From: Paragyromitra xinjiangensis
Lineage: Eukaryota; Ascomycota; Pezizomycetes; Pezizales; Discinaceae
Assembly (NCBI GenBank): GCA_038503065.1
Contig: JBCAMK010000005.1
Coordinates: forward strand, 496,001-560,000
Direction of reading: 5' to 3'
Length of the DNA: 64,000 bases
Below the pieces are notes generated by a model. The model was not told where the DNA came from and searched no databases. It worked only from the letters and a program-made list of their open reading frames with translations. The translations under genes were made by a program, and so were the position numbers. Numbering within the stretch: position 1 is the stretch's first letter; each line of letters opens with the position of its first letter. This document shows positions 45,801 through 58,652 of the stretch, piece by piece.

Positions 45801-48157
45801 TTTATTTCCACTACTTTGTATATTTGCTAGCTTTTTTGTTTCACTCTGGTCCTGTATACTGACTGGATATACGTTCACCCTCCCAGGCTAACAGGCGAGG
45901 AGTTTCAGCATGCAACAAATTTATGGATCTAGGTTCGTCTATGGGTCAAAGTGCTGTAAGGGTATCTTTTGTCCGTATGAGGCCAAGATATTATGATCGA
46001 CACACAAGATTCCCCACTAGAGGATTACATAAAAACACTTAACCCACAGATTATAGTTAAGCATCCATGTTAGAACACTTTACCACGAGTCAAGTCGTAC
46101 AAAACACACATCTAAACACTCTATGCACAACCTAAAATAACCCTCCTCGAGGAAAACAATGTCCATTCAAATCACCACATTGCATTACCCCCATCCAAAG
46201 CCAAAACCTTAATTTCAGCCACCTACATCAACAAACACCACCACTAAACTCCTTATAATAGAAACCCGCATTTGCACCATCCATGTTTCACGCATACACC
46301 CGTTTAATCACAACCCACCCGCAGGCCAATAAACCGACTTCGGAACCCTCAAAGTTCTAGACAGACCCTGTCTATTTAAGCTTACGTGTCCTTCAACCTC
46401 CCTCAGCTCACCAGGAGCCTCCCAGTAGAGGTCTAGCAACCTCACGAATTACCGAATGGCTGGTTTGCGGGCTCCGACTCTCAGCCGTCGGGAGCTCTTT
46501 CACCCGCTCAATGGATGGAAGTGCAATCCAGGATCACGAAAATAAGTGTTGGGCGATCTGGCCTCTTGGCATAGATCTGACGGTGATGGTGGCGGCGACT
46601 AGAGAAGCGGCGATGACCGTGATTAGTAAGAGTGTCGGGAGGACGGTGATACTGTACTGGTGGTATGTTGGTTTATATGAAAAGCGATGGGATACAGCGT
46701 CTTAGGTGAGAAACCATTCGGTCTATAATGTAGTGTAAACACGGAAACGCCACAAAAAAAGTAAATTTATTCGTATTAAATAGTACTACAAAGCGTGTGC
46801 ACGAGTGCGGGTTTCGAACATCAATATCGAACTTGGGAATAGATGCTCGAGCCCTATGTGTAACTCGTCCAGATTTCCCTTTTCAAAATTGCACTTAATC
46901 AAATCAAGACACATCTTGGGAGACGAACATAGGATGAAACGTACTAAATCCCCTTAGCGACAACCAGGTTTTTCCTTCCAGAAATAAGATTGCGGCTACT
47001 TGAAGACACCCTACAGACCTTGATTACTCCAAAGCTCTATTTTCGCGTATGGTCCCCTCGGAAGACATCAAGTCACGTGAACGGTATTGGTTGGATGTTC
47101 AATGTTTCAAGTTATTGAGATTAAGTAAATTCGAGTACAATTAAAAAAAGGATACCAAGTGATTCAGCCAAAGAGAAGAGTAGAAAAACATATCCCGATA
47201 ACTTTAACCAACGTTTCCACTGTAAACAGTAGAACCAACTTTTTCCAAACCTCGTTGCTCATCAGATCCAGAAACGAAAGAATAAACCCTAGCCCTGATC
47301 GCGATCAAGAACCACAAATAAATGTACCGAATGAAACAAAAACGCACAACAAATAAATAAATAAATAAACTACCAAAAAAATAAATTCGTTAAACAATAA
47401 ATCCCAAATGACCATTGCATATAGTCCTGAAAATAAAATAATCGCCAAAGAAACGAGATTGAAAAACGTCTCACCAAGAAAAAAAATAAAATAAAATATC
47501 AAAGTCATGCAGAAATAAAAGAAGTCCACAGCCGAAAATGAAAACCGGAAGCAAAAACCGAAACCCCTAAGCGATGACTCTTTTTTACATCCAAAAAGAA
47601 GAAGGTCCTTTAATTCTCCCACCGTATTGAGTCATATCCGGCTCACGTGACCGCCCATTGAGACGTTAGCCTAAAAATAGGCATGAACAATCTCCTCGAA
47701 CCACGATACCAGAAGTAACAATATCCCGCGGGAAAATAAAAGAATGAAATAGAGAAAGGGAGGCAGAATCCACCGGAGCCTTGCAGGCAAGGGATGCCAT
47801 AGGACTTCTAACGAGATAGCGAGAAATCCTTGGGGGGGTGGGGCTCCGTTCGTAAGAAGAAAACTAGCCAAAAGAACAAGTCTCTCTTGACCAATTCCAG
47901 CTCCTTTCAATCTAGGGGAGATTTATGATCCGCCGATGTTTGCAACAGCCGTCAAGTAGATGATAGACCGTGCCCGTACACTATTCGCTCGCATTCAAAA
48001 CCAGTTGGGTTGACGGCCTTGCCGAGAACGATGCGAAAGTGATTTTTCTTCGCTCATGGAAAGGCATTGCCGTTATTCCAAATCGAGTCTGTCGATTTTT
48101 TTGTAATTTTTCGAGTAAAGTAAATGAGTTGAGTTTTGTTTGAACGTCCAGATTTAT
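42830..48157. other. Long gene-poor stretch
   Basis: Many frames of 60-140 codons, none with a family motif. The best is on the minus strand: a 74-codon frame from 45422 (MSTTQLPLFQHLPHTAPLEM ...), followed in another frame by a hydrophobic stretch to 44869 that might be a frameshifted or unspliced continuation. At 47150-47620 the DNA is A-rich on +, with a short AAAT array near 47349-47370, and the long minus frame there is a low-complexity artefact. Confidence 0.4.
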
Positions 48158-48312
48158 TCATCGCTGCGAAAGTTAGTTGACATGCGCTCAGTGGGAGAGC
48201 AAGTTTAGTAACTTACACCGAACATGCCCGCAGGCGCGGGTGGAAGGTCCGGGGTGGGTAGCCTGGGCGGCTGGGGGCGTGGTGGAGGAGAAGGATTGTT
48301 TGGGGAAGGCAT
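48158..48312 (-). CDS. Possible spliced Pro-rich micro-protein (33 aa)
   Basis: ATG at 48312 opens a Pro-rich frame (MPSPNNPSPPPRPQPPRLP ...) to 48217. An excellent 53-bp intron follows (GTAAGT ... TCAACTAAC ... TCGCAG), and then two further codons' worth of sequence ending in TGA. Shifting the donor by two bases upstream would instead read on for about 38 codons, so the C-terminus is uncertain. The splice signals are the main support. Confidence 0.3.
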
Positions 48313-51300
48313 CGTGATCGACCAGGCAGTGGCAAACACTTGTGTGAAGCTTGGAGGGGTATGGATTGGGAGGGGGGGCAATATGATTTAGGAGCTCTAG
48401 TCTTTATGGTCTGTGGCAAAAGTACTAAAGTGTTCGTTCCGGTCGAGTTGAGTCGATTCTGGCACGCAAGGGTATATACTCTACTCTAAGCTAAAGAGGA
48501 ATGACTTTATTGCTTAGGCTCGTGAGCTTTTTGATGGTGGTTGTTCGCAATGGTAATGATGGCGAAAAGAAAACAAGAGCTCTATCACTGGTTTCCGCAT
48601 GACTCTTATATTATTCTCAGGTCTCTCCCAAATGAGAAAGGCATAGCTACTGTCACCTACAGCGGCCGCCTAGCGATACACCCAACGGACATGGCGCACA
48701 AGAACTGAGACGCAGCAATTTTGGGGCTCCCCGGATTATTGTTTTGCGTCACACCCTCCCTGTCACTGCTCGGTGTTTGCAAGGGATGGGGACTGCTGCG
48801 GCGGGTTAGCTATGACCCGCCGGTTCCCATGGCATGCCGAGATGTTAAGCGGACCAATCGATTTAGGAACCGTTGCCTGAGAATGGGGGGGGGAGCTCTT
48901 GAAACAAACGATAGCAGAGGGGGGGTGTTAGTCATTCTTGGGGGGGTGGTTGTTGACTATTCTCTACAAGGTAAACACAGGGAATATATGCAGGTCAAGT
49001 TCGCGTTGCGGGCTCCGCCCCCATATGCGTAAAGTTCACAAGGGCAACGAGCCAACGCGCGACGCGGAAACGCGAGCCCTGTGACTTACGCCGATCCTGG
49101 CCGCTAAGCCCTGGTGGGGGAACGTGACTCATGGTTGTGAGTCGGCAGCGGTATTACTCTCTGCTGGTGAATTTGCGTAGGCGCCTCTGTCCTCCAGGTG
49201 TCCATATCTATCCTAAGGATCCTCTGAAATAAATGGGGAGGCTGATAGACAAGGCCTCTCATAGGTCTCGAGTATTACTTTCCGTCGCGGCCCATTTTCA
49301 GTCTTGGCACCCTGAAATACACATCTCCAGAACAAATATGGATCTCGAATTACGCATGCCAAAAACGTTTTCATCGATCTTGTCAACGATTCAAAGAGCC
49401 AGACTACTCATCGAACCCCCAAAAAAAATCAAGTTTACGGCAGCGCTTGCTTGAAAGTAGAAGGACATCGGGAGTCTACTCCGGCTGCACCCGTACCGAG
49501 GACGGGGACTAGAAATACTAATTCCTATTACCAGGCATTTATATAATCATCGCTGCCATAATTCCCTAAATAAGGGCATCGCTTTCTTGAAAGAGCAACA
49601 CACCCCACGGCCCCTCATATCTCCACCAGACCCGCGTGTTTCGTTCCCCATAGACTTCTAAAATGGCTCTTCCGCTCCAGTCGTACCAAGTAAACACCCT
49701 TCACTCTCGGAATAACGGCTGCTCGAAAATGACGTCCCGACATACGTATGCAACAGAGCTTGTGGCAGCAGATTTGGGTTGGTCTGTCAAGAGACTCGAG
49801 TCTAAACATGGGTCCATCCAGGAACACACTCTGTGCGACACTGCCTGTCATACAAGACAGCGGTCCCTGAGAATAACCTTCTTCGATTCACTTTCCGGAA
49901 GCCTGGAAATTTAGTCCCATTGGCCTGGTGATACATGTTTCACGAAGCCTTAATGGATGTAGCGGAAATCTGGTAGGTTCGGACTTTCCTTAAATACGGA
50001 TGACACGATGCTGCGATTTTTAGCACAGGATGCCAAGTAGGCGAAACGAGCTCTTCCTAAAATTACAAATGTTTCCCCATATTGTTTTTCTTCAGCTGCG
50101 AAAGAAATGTCTTTTGGTACCAAATTTACCAGTAGTTGTTGGGTGGGGGGAAAAGTGAATGCTCAGGTGTGGGACACGACTAAGCTAACGTCACGACGCG
50201 GTGGCTAACGACGCGTTCAGTTGGTCACGTGACAACGCGTTTTAGGAAAAGTGCGTAGATGGGTATTGAGATGAGGCTCGTATGCGCGATTTTTCTAATC
50301 AGATCTCTCACCACTGACTGTGTCAGCCCCCAGCTTCCAGATTTGGGCATATTCTAGAAGGTTCTATTCGGGCGGGTCAGATCAGACGAGATCCTTGGGA
50401 ATAACTGCCGCACTAATACCTACCTAATCGACTCTCTGCTGCAGATTTTGTGACTGGATCTTTCGTACTCGATGATGTACCTCCACACAGGCTAAGCAAG
50501 TACTTCTATACCAGGCCCAAAGGACATTTCCCGCTGGATGACAACAGGCTGACTCCGGTCACTTGGGGAGGGGGGATTACGTTCAGGGTGCTCGCACGCA
50601 AGGTGCGCAATTTGAGCATGCAAATACGGTGCTGCGCAAGCAGAAAGCCTTATCGGTGACGCATCTCAAGGAGCCCTACGTTTTTGTTTCGCACACGTCC
50701 ACAGTTTATACACCCCGTCACGAGGAAACTCTCCGGCGGCTTTTGCAACCATCCCGTTTCCCCGCAAATGTTGGCTCTGTTCAGTGTGGACCTGTTTTTT
50801 CTCCTTGCTTTCTTTGGGGTCCCGAAAAACACTACTTAGCGAACACCCATAGGACGAATACAAGTGGTTGGGGGTGTATTTACCATCGGGATCCTCAAAC
50901 CCCCCCCCTCCCTCCGATGACGCACACTTCCTCCGGTGCATCAGATTTTTTTTCATGATCGTACGGGTGTACTATCTTTCTTCAGATAATTCTCGACAAA
51001 AATCTGACTCTACGGGCTGGAGTAAGTATATCGACGACTGCAAGTATCCTTCAAGTCTTGAGTCACAGATGGTTGGGAAATGTCGAGTCAAACTTCCGTG
51101 CATGCTCTCGTAAGTATCATCGCCAGACCACCTTAAGCTCACGAAATCCGGAAAACTCGACTATCTACCACAGGGCGAAGCCATTCATATCGCTCTAGGC
51201 GCAGTCTCTCTCGTCTGCCTAACGGGGCGGAATTTTTTTCTCTCCTCGTGGGATTTCTAGAGGATCCCGAGTACAGCTCGGAAATATCCGAAAAAGTATC

Positions 51301-51571
51301 GAACGGCAACCCGACCGAGCGAATGATCTGCGATGGAACGAAAAAGATGCCTCCCGATCGCATACGCGAGTTGCGGTGATCCTCCGAAAAATTTCCCACA
51401 GCCTTAATGTTCTAGAAGCACAAACGGTGTTTCCAGGCTCGACGTGAAAAATGATACCTGCGGAAATCGCGATAAGAAAAACTACTATTCCCTGATTCAC
51501 GATGCAGGCGCTTAGCTTTGAAGCCAATTAACAGGAAAAGGCTCGGTGAACATGTGGGCTGCCTCGTGCTC

Positions 51572-51582
51572 AGGGTTAGGGT
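51572..51582 (+). repeat. Telobox-like motif
   Basis: AGGGTTAGGGT, isolated in non-coding DNA. Confidence 0.55.
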
Positions 51583-54500
51583 GGTTCGGTTCTAAATATA
51601 TCAGCAATTCTGCCGAGCAGCCCCAGTCCCTTGTCCAAGTTAATATTTCGCGAGATAGCTTGAGAGAGCCGAACTAAATACCGGATAGTAGCGATGGAAG
51701 AAGGTTATCCGAATTTTATATTGACCTTGCTTCGCTCTGGGATTCGCTCCGGTGGGTTTGTGTTGGAACTTCCGATTCGAAACGATTCGTCCGATAAATC
51801 ATCGTGATCCATGCGTAAGTGGTCATCCGCCCTCCGTTCATCTAAGCCGCGAGAATAGCAGATTCTCATTCACCGATACCGGATACTCATGTTCTATTAT
51901 TTCGCGCAAGTTGACCTCGATCATGGGGCGAGTTCTGGGTCATTGAGCGACAAAACGCCCTCGGTGCTTGGGTATGCCCTTCTGCATTGAATCACGAGAC
52001 AGAATTGTATCCAGTTAGAAACATAATCCCTTGCAAAGAGAGCTTCTACCTAAAATTGATGCGTTGTTCTGTTATGCTTTCTTTTCTCTTTAGTGACCTT
52101 GTATCTTGTTCTAAAACGGGATACCACGCTTAGATATCTCTAACGTTCCCCACAGGACTGATCGCCGCTAAGCTCTTTATGCAGTGTTACACGAATGCTT
52201 TTCCAAAAATATATTATTCAGCTTCGAGTGACTTTACGTGTCCAAAGCTTGCCTCAGGCTTGGGAGGCTGAGACCCTTGGTTGTCGCCTACGGGTGATTC
52301 GAGGCTTGAGCAAGAATAAAACTTGTCTTTCTCTGGGCCCTAGTACGATGATCTGCGGTCCAGGGGGGACATTGCCTGTAGGTCACGCCTCGGTCACAGC
52401 TCAACTTAGATACCGACGATCAGTGGCTGAGGCTTTTTTACGGCACGACCGGCACTTGATAGTTTAGTCCTCAGCAGATAATAGGGCTTGTTTTCCTGCA
52501 AGTGACTTGGGACGGCGAGCTTCTCGTGAATCGAAAGCCCCATGTTACTATATTAAAGTTTAGGTAGTCTTGGATAGTTTGCTGATTCCTCATTTCGGTG
52601 TACTCTTGATTGGGTACTTTGACGTTGCGTGCACGAACATGAAAAAAATAATTACACGAACCCGAGAAACTAAATGGATCTGCAGAACAGGTGCAGAGGA
52701 TGGCTGCCTTGTGCATATTAACCGAGAGATGGGGGAGGTCTGTGCTTGCAGATGGTCCATCAAATCAGTTTGACTAGATACTTTCTTGGCCCACGTACGA
52801 AAATCCAGGGCGCTGGGAACAATAGTTTCAGTGCGTGCGTGCGATCACTTATTTTTGTTGGGAGTAGCAAGGGTTGATAGGTCTACCAAATGCGCACCGT
52901 AGCTCACAATCTAGACCTTTGTTATGCGCACTCTCGGAATACGGGCTCCGTGAAGATTATAAATCATGGACTTACAAACCCCAACAGAGTCTTGGAGTTT
53001 TATGGGTCAGCGGAACTCCGGGGTAGTGGGATTGTTACACGTTCTGGTGAATTGGATATTTCCCAACAATCATGTCTTCGCTCAACATATCAGCTAACTA
53101 TGACCTCTACTACAATAAACCTGCTTGGTCTCCTCTTTTTTTTTTTTCACTCGGGATTTACACCTTGTTTGTTGATGCTATTCATCCTCATCCTTGTCAT
53201 GTGCCATGTTTGCCCTTGAAATAGTGCCGTGGTTTGGTTGTTATTGGTCATATTTCCCTTATCAGCCACCTCAGGAGCGATAGATACTCTGGTGGCTAAA
53301 TATAAAGCGGAGTGCGTATTCGGTTAAGCTATTATCTTGTTTCTATTTTTGGGAGCGTTCGGTGTTGTCCCGAGTGACTTTTCGTGATCTTCACGTGGTT
53401 TAGATACCAAATGTATTGACCGGTATACCTAATCGGTTGGGAGTTCACGTGTACTGTATTCTAATTAAGTCTACTAGAATCCTGGTGACGGGTCCTTGAT
53501 GGATACATCTATAGTATGGCAAAAGAAAAAGGCCCTTTATCGGCAGTGAGTGATGGCCCATGACTGGATAAACAGCTAAAAGTGTCTAAATTGGGACTCC
53601 GGACTATTTCCTAGCTATTTTAAGATACTTTAAGATAAATTCAGTACTTGATACCCACTAAATCAAATAAACTCTGTTTGGGCCTGTAACACGTCATATC
53701 ACTCGATATGATCGGGGTCTTTTCATTTCCTGATGGTGTTTTACCCCGTTATGTTTAATGAAAGCCTAACGCAATACATGCTAGTGTAGAGAGTTGGAGG
53801 ATCCCTGGTCTTCTTTTGTTTGAGGAAATAGTGGTATAGTCCTTGGGGCTTCTCTGGTAGTGTTTGGTATAGCTTAGCCCCAACCAAATTTGACCAGGAA
53901 GATGAGAGTTCAGACGTACGTATGTACACGATAACCATGGTAGGCTCAACAAACGCTCGCAGTGAGCGGGTTCCGTAACACAAGTGGTTGAATACATCTA
54001 GTGAAAAAATCCATCCATCTAGCCTTCGGTAGATAAGTTATGTTTGATCGGGGGTGTCTATGTTGCTCAAAGATTTACTTAGGTGTGCGCCCCCTAGCAG
54101 AGTAGTCACCATCAGGTGCGATACAGTGCCAAAAAGGGGGATGTGATTGGTACAGCATCTTTACAGTATTCTAAAAATGCTAGATTAATCCCGTCGTGCT
54201 ACGGGATTTATCAACAAATGCAGCAGCGCTCCGGAATTAATACAACATTTTCTAAAAATACAGTAGTAGATCTGCCTTATTTTTTGGTACTGTAGTATAA
54301 TAATCCAGGTGATTGGATTTACTTAAGAATTCATCATCATCATCAAATTATGTCTGATCCCACGTCTCCCACCCCCGGTATACCCAACCTACCAGGTCGG
54401 ACTGGGTTTTTGGAGATTTTTCCCTAGTTCCAATGCCCCAATAGGGACTTGATGCCTATAGTGCGCCGCCATAGCCCTAGGGCTCGTTGCGAGTATGATT

Positions 54501-54529
54501 CATTATTATTATTATTATTATTATTATTG
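54501..54529 (+). repeat. ATT trinucleotide microsatellite
   Basis: About ten uninterrupted ATT units. Confidence 0.8.
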
Positions 54530-54715
54530 TAAATTATGTTTGATATAATAAAAGTGAGTGATTTCTTGTGATCAAAACTTATTTTTAGAACCATATCGTC
54601 CGCCTTAATCACGTGTTATAACCCCACTACAATTGAGCTCAACAAAATCCATTCCTATGTGCTGCAGTTTCCAGAATTTACCAGCGTTTATCAAAACCCC
54701 AATTTGAAAACCACC

Positions 54716-55972
54716 ATGTCAAATCCTAACGTAGGCCCTGAGGGTGGGATCGGAGCTGGCATGTCCACGCTTACAATTGAGAATGGTATTCCCCTCAACC
54801 CTGTTGGTCTTGGGTGAGAAGATGTGAACTAAACGCCGCAAGACTCTGAAGGAAAAGATTCTACGGGCGATCGTTCAGCGAGTATCGAAGCGCTAAATGA
54901 CCTCTCGGTCCCGATTGTCGATATCGCGCTTCACGGCGATGTGATACTTTGTCTGAATTCAAAAGCGAAATTCAGGGTATCTTCCATGGTCCTCTGCTTA
55001 GCATCGCCCGTATTCCGCGCTATGTTAGGCCCAGACTCAAATTTCAAGGAAGCATGTGCTCTCAGAGAAGCTACAACTAAACCATATACACTTCTGCTAA
55101 GCGACGACTATCACGTCGCTTTTTTAATCCTTCTTCATGCTATCCATCTCCAAAGCGGCAAGGTATTCCGGTCCCTTGACTATCCTACAATGCACAATTT
55201 GGCCATTATCTGCGATAAGTTCGATTGTGCAAGAGCAGTGGAGCCTTGGGTCCCTTTTTGGAAAGACCTGGCCGGTAATATCGGGAAGAGGTGGTTATTT
55301 GTGACGTGGGTTTTCAAGGCAGAAGGTGCATTTACTTCAATCACAAGGCGAATGATTCTCGAAGGATGCTATAATGAGCCTGATGGTCCATTTTTGGTCG
55401 ATGGGGTATGTTTGGACCAACATGTTCCAGATGGCATCGTGGGTGAGTACATATATCCTTGAGCGTGTGAGACAACTCTAGCTGATAGCTAACTTGAAAT
55501 AGAAAGGATACTCTATGAAAGAGATTTAAAAATTACTTCCATTTTGGAACGTGCACAGTCCTTATTGCAGCACTATAATGCGAATAAAAAGCCTAGATGC
55601 CGTCACGGAACCCCTTCGAGCCAGTGCGACATGATGATCCTCGGCTCGATAACGCATGCATTTCAATCATCAGGGCTTCTTCCAAACCATGACAAAATTT
55701 CACTAATGAGTATCAATGGATTAGTAACCATTCTAGAAAGCATCAAGGTTTATTTTCTTCCAATTGCGGTGAAACCTTGCAATGCGGTTCGCAGTGGTCT
55801 CGGTACCACAGCTGTGACTCGATGCTCTACGCATGATTCAGCTACGCCATGTTCCCCCGCCGATTCGCACCGGAATACTTGCGATCCCCTAGCGAAGTTC
55901 CTCACTGATATCAAGAAACTTGTCTCGGAGGTGAAGGGTTTAAACATTAGTTACTTCAACTCACGCCAATGA
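54716..55972 (+). CDS. BTB/POZ protein with Cys/His-rich C-terminus, copy 1 (379 aa)
   Basis: Exons 54716-54785, 54843-55442 and 55503-55972. Introns of 57 and 60 bp (GTATTC ... AACTAAAC ... CAAG and GTGAGT ... GCTAAC ... ATAG) are both phase 1, at the same places as in copies 2 and 3. Start context ACCATGTCA. After a variable N-terminus, the BTB fold is shown by VDIALHGDVIL, FRVSSMVLCLASPVFRAML, FKEA, and the LLLHAIHLQ and LAIICDKFDC segments. The C-terminal exon has the shared CDMMILGS motif and ordered Cys/His residues (C-x7-C, then C-x2-H-x5-C and SH-x3-C), possibly zinc-binding. Fungal BTB proteins usually mediate dimerisation or act as adaptors; the partner here is unknown. It is the most diverged of the three and lacks the final GKWE..KYICT. 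Confidence 0.75.
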
Positions 55973-56846
55973 GGCTGTTAGGGAAATCTGTGGACTACAT
56001 GTATGCGGGATGCAGCTAGATTGCTATGGCTTAGCACTCGGTAAACATAGGAAAAACGATGCTTTTTGAAGTTACTCTTTGTCTGATTTTATGAGAGATC
56101 GTCCACCCGAATGTCTACCAGAGTTGATTTAAAATTTCGGGGTCTGCTTCTCGGTAGATATATGTAAAGCATCCGGTGCCGAATTTACTAATACTACATG
56201 TAAGATACCTAAGGATACCCTTTAATCAATATAAAAACAGAATATCTAAGATATCTAGATATTTTAAGCCTAAGATATATTAGTTACACAAAGTCTTCTG
56301 GGCCAGATTTTAGCCCTGTCCATAAACATGAGCACCCGTTCTACGATCACTAAACCTTCATAGACGGATATAATTACGGTGTTTCATGGCAAATCATGTC
56401 CGTATCGTAAAACAACGTGGACATAGATAGGTTGCTCTACAATAATTAACCTCAAACCTGAAGCTCAGGTGGCCTCAATTCCACTTGCCATCGTAAAAGA
56501 AAATCGGGGAACACACCTATCTCAAAGCCATTCGGGGGTCCGGAATTGTTTTTACTATACGCTTATAGTCTTAGTTGGTTTGACAATATCCACAAACCCA
56601 TGGGGTTTCCAACTCCCCAGACTACTAGGCCTTCATCTTTTACACCGGTAGTGATGTTTAACTCAAGCTATAAGATTAGAAGTTAAGCTGATATTAAATC
56701 AGGCAGGTGGTTTTAGGGTTAGGGGTCATCACGGAATTGGTGGCCTAAAACATACGAAAACCCCTCACAGCAACGTTCACGTATGTAGCGCTAAACTCAC
56801 CACCATCCCCAACCGAGCTTCTAGTACTATCATATCGGAAAGCATC
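55973..56846. other. Intergenic between BTB copies 1 and 2
   Basis: AT-rich. It contains short palindromic AAGATATCTAGATATTTTAAG-like runs near 56245-56280 and a telobox-like motif before copy 2. No gene. Confidence 0.45.
56713..56725 (+). promoter_or_regulatory. Telobox-like element upstream of BTB copy 2
   Basis: TTAGGGTTAGGGG followed by TCATC, 122 bp upstream of the start codon. A related block (AGGGTTAGGGTTCATC) lies upstream of copy 3, so it is shared between paralogous promoters. Confidence 0.5.
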
Positions 56847-58139
56847 ATGAGTTCTCCTATCAAAGATGAGAGTCCTACACTGGCCCAGGACGGTAAATCC
56901 ATCATCTGCTATGTTTCTGAAACCCCACTAACCTACTTACAGATACGGTACCACAAAATGATAAGAACAGTGAACCGGAGAAACGGCCAATTGCGGCCGT
57001 GGATATTGCACCCTACGGAGACTTGATACTCGAAGTTGATACACCTGCTGGCTTAGCAAGATTTAGGGTGGTCTCTGCGGCGCTGTGCTTATCTTCCCCG
57101 GTATTCCGAGCCATGCTAGGCCCGAACTCAAACTTCAAAGAAGCCTGCGAGCTTCGAAAGTCGAAAAGCGCCGAACCACATGTAATCTCACTAGATGATG
57201 ATTACCCTCAAGCCCTCGCAGTTGTCCTTCACGCTCTCCACCTTCGAAATGATAAGGTGCCACAAAAAATCACCTTTGACAACTTGTATGAACTAGCAGT
57301 CATTTGTGATAAATATGATTGCGCAGCCGCGATGTCTCTGTGGATTTCCATATGGATAAAGCAATGGAATAGTCTATCACTAGACCCAGGCTACGAGAGG
57401 TGGTTGTTTATAGCATGGGCATTCGGAATAGAAGATGTGTTCACCAAGCTCTCGAAGAAAATTATAATGGAGGGACACTTCACCAAAAAAGACGGTCGAC
57501 TCTTGAATGGGCAAGGTTTGGTAGCTTTAGATCCAAATGTTCCTGATTCTGTGGTTCGTAAGTACCCACTCTACGATCTACAAACATCCTCCACAGCTAA
57601 ACCCTAATGTTATGTTAGAGAAAATTCTCCAGAGAAGAAGTTCCATAGTTCGTTCTATGCCACAACACGTACTAGCCTTCCTACCACGATATAACACTCC
57701 TGGTATGAATTCGAGGTGTCGTGCCCCAGTTCCCTTGGACCAGTGCGACATGATGATTTTGGGCTCAACGTTGAAAGAATTTCAATCTTTGGGGATCCTA
57801 CCAACGTACGAAGAGCTTTTGCTCAAGAGTATCAACGACTTGTACTCGAGCTTGAAAGGAATCAAGATTCATTTCTGGCAAGCCCCAAGAGGAGGGCCAT
57901 GCAAACCACACTCTGTCGATCCCGCTCGGTGTAGACATCACAGTGATGCCACAGTCTGCAGCACTGCAATTGTTTCACATGAGGGCACTTGCAGTTTCGT
58001 GTATGAGCTTACCAAAGGGCTTGATGCGATTGTGTCAAAAACTAAAGGCCTAAGTCTTCACGAATCCCGCTCACGTCAATCATACATTACACCTCTCACG
58101 GATGGTAAATGGGAGTCAATGAAATATATATGTACTTAA
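56847..58139 (+). CDS. BTB/POZ protein with Cys/His-rich C-terminus, copy 2 (393 aa)
   Basis: Exons 56847-56892, 56943-57557 and 57619-58139. The 50- and 61-bp introns (GTAAAT ... CTAACC ... ACAG and GTAAGT ... CTAATG ... TTAG) are both phase 1. Residues about 35-140 are the BTB domain (DIAPYGDLILEVDTPAG, FRVVSAALCLSSPVFRAML, VLHALHLRNDKVP, LAVICDKYDC). A helical part follows (WISIWIKQW ... RWLFIAWAFGIEDVF). The last exon carries the family-specific domain: CRAPVPLDQCDMMILGS, an amphipathic LLLKSINDLYSSLKGIK helix, then RCRHHSDATVC and SHEGTC, ending in GKWESMKYICT. Copies 2 and 3 also share similarity in their 3' flanks, so the duplicated block was larger than the coding region. Confidence 0.8.
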
Positions 58140-58430
58140 ACCTTTGGCCCTTATTGCATCATAGGAACTTACTATCATTATAGGAAGTCTAAAAACACGA
58201 AGGAAGCGTACATAATAGTTTTTTTTTGACAGGTCCGCACAAAATTGTCTAGATTGCGGAAGAGTGACCGAGAAAAAGAGAGGACGTACCTCGTGAGGTA
58301 TTGCGGTTTTCAGATAACTCAAAATAGACGTTACAGTCAAACACAACCCAAACCCTTATGGCACGGAGAATTCGAATGGTCGTTGAAGTAAAGAAGATAG
58401 TAAGCAAAGTAATGGTGCACACTTAAGTTT
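58140..58430. other. 3' flank of BTB copy 2
   Basis: It shows patches of similarity to the sequence after BTB copy 3 (60722 onwards), for example CCCTATTGC-like and GCGAGAAAGAGAG-like blocks, as expected from a segmental duplication. No gene. Confidence 0.45.
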
Positions 58431-58467
58431 TAACCATTCTAGAAAATATCAAGCTTTATTTTCCTCC
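58431..58467 (+). pseudogene. Relic of a fourth BTB gene (C-terminal exon fragment)
   Basis: TAACCATTCTAGAAA ... ATCAAG-TTTATTTTC-TCC matches BTB copy 1 at 55725-55761 with about four differences in 37 bp, on the same strand. It is abruptly followed by the inverted-repeat element at 58471. No open frame remains around it. Confidence 0.55.
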
Positions 58468-58470
58468 GCA

Positions 58471-58626
58471 TAAACTCGAGAGAGTAGACTTGACGCTAAG
58501 ACGTTAGAATTGCCTCGACAAGTAAGGCGCCAGCTAAGGGGGTCAAAGCTGAGCAGAAATTTGTTAGAACCTTGCCTCTATAGGCAATTCCAACGTCTTA
58601 GCGTTAAGTCCACTCTCTCAAGTTAA
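58471..58626. mobile_element. 150-bp MITE with 40-bp inverted repeats and TAA target duplication
   Basis: Arms ACTCGAGAGAGTAGACTTG... (from 58474) and ...TAAGTCCACTCTCTCAAGT (to 58623) are inverted copies over about 41 bp with four mismatches, ending in AGGCAATTC/GAATTGCCT. TAA flanks both ends (58471-58473 and 58624-58626). Size, long arms, lack of coding capacity and a 3-bp T-A-A duplication fit a MITE of the PIF/Harbinger type. The family assignment rests only on the target duplication. Confidence 0.7.
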
Positions 58627-58652
58627 TACGGTACGCTCGAGGACCTGAAGGC

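Larger units (their letters stand above)
48313..54715. other. Long gene-poor stretch with ATT microsatellite
   Basis: Frames up to 131 codons (for example 50563-50958, 52195-52467, 52890-53219) lack domains and overlap frames on the other strand. Near 50195-50240 the motif ACGCG recurs beside TCACGTGA. A telobox-like motif lies at 51572. The stretch before the BTB cluster has an (ATT)n tract at 54501-54529. Confidence 0.4.

Noticed and set aside
47305..47622. 105-codon very hydrophobic minus frame
   Set aside because: Arises from an A-rich plus strand; Phe/Leu/Ile runs typical of low-complexity artefact.
50160..50250. Cluster of ACGCG and CACGTG motifs
   Set aside because: Short motifs without an adjacent supported gene; not enough to call a promoter.
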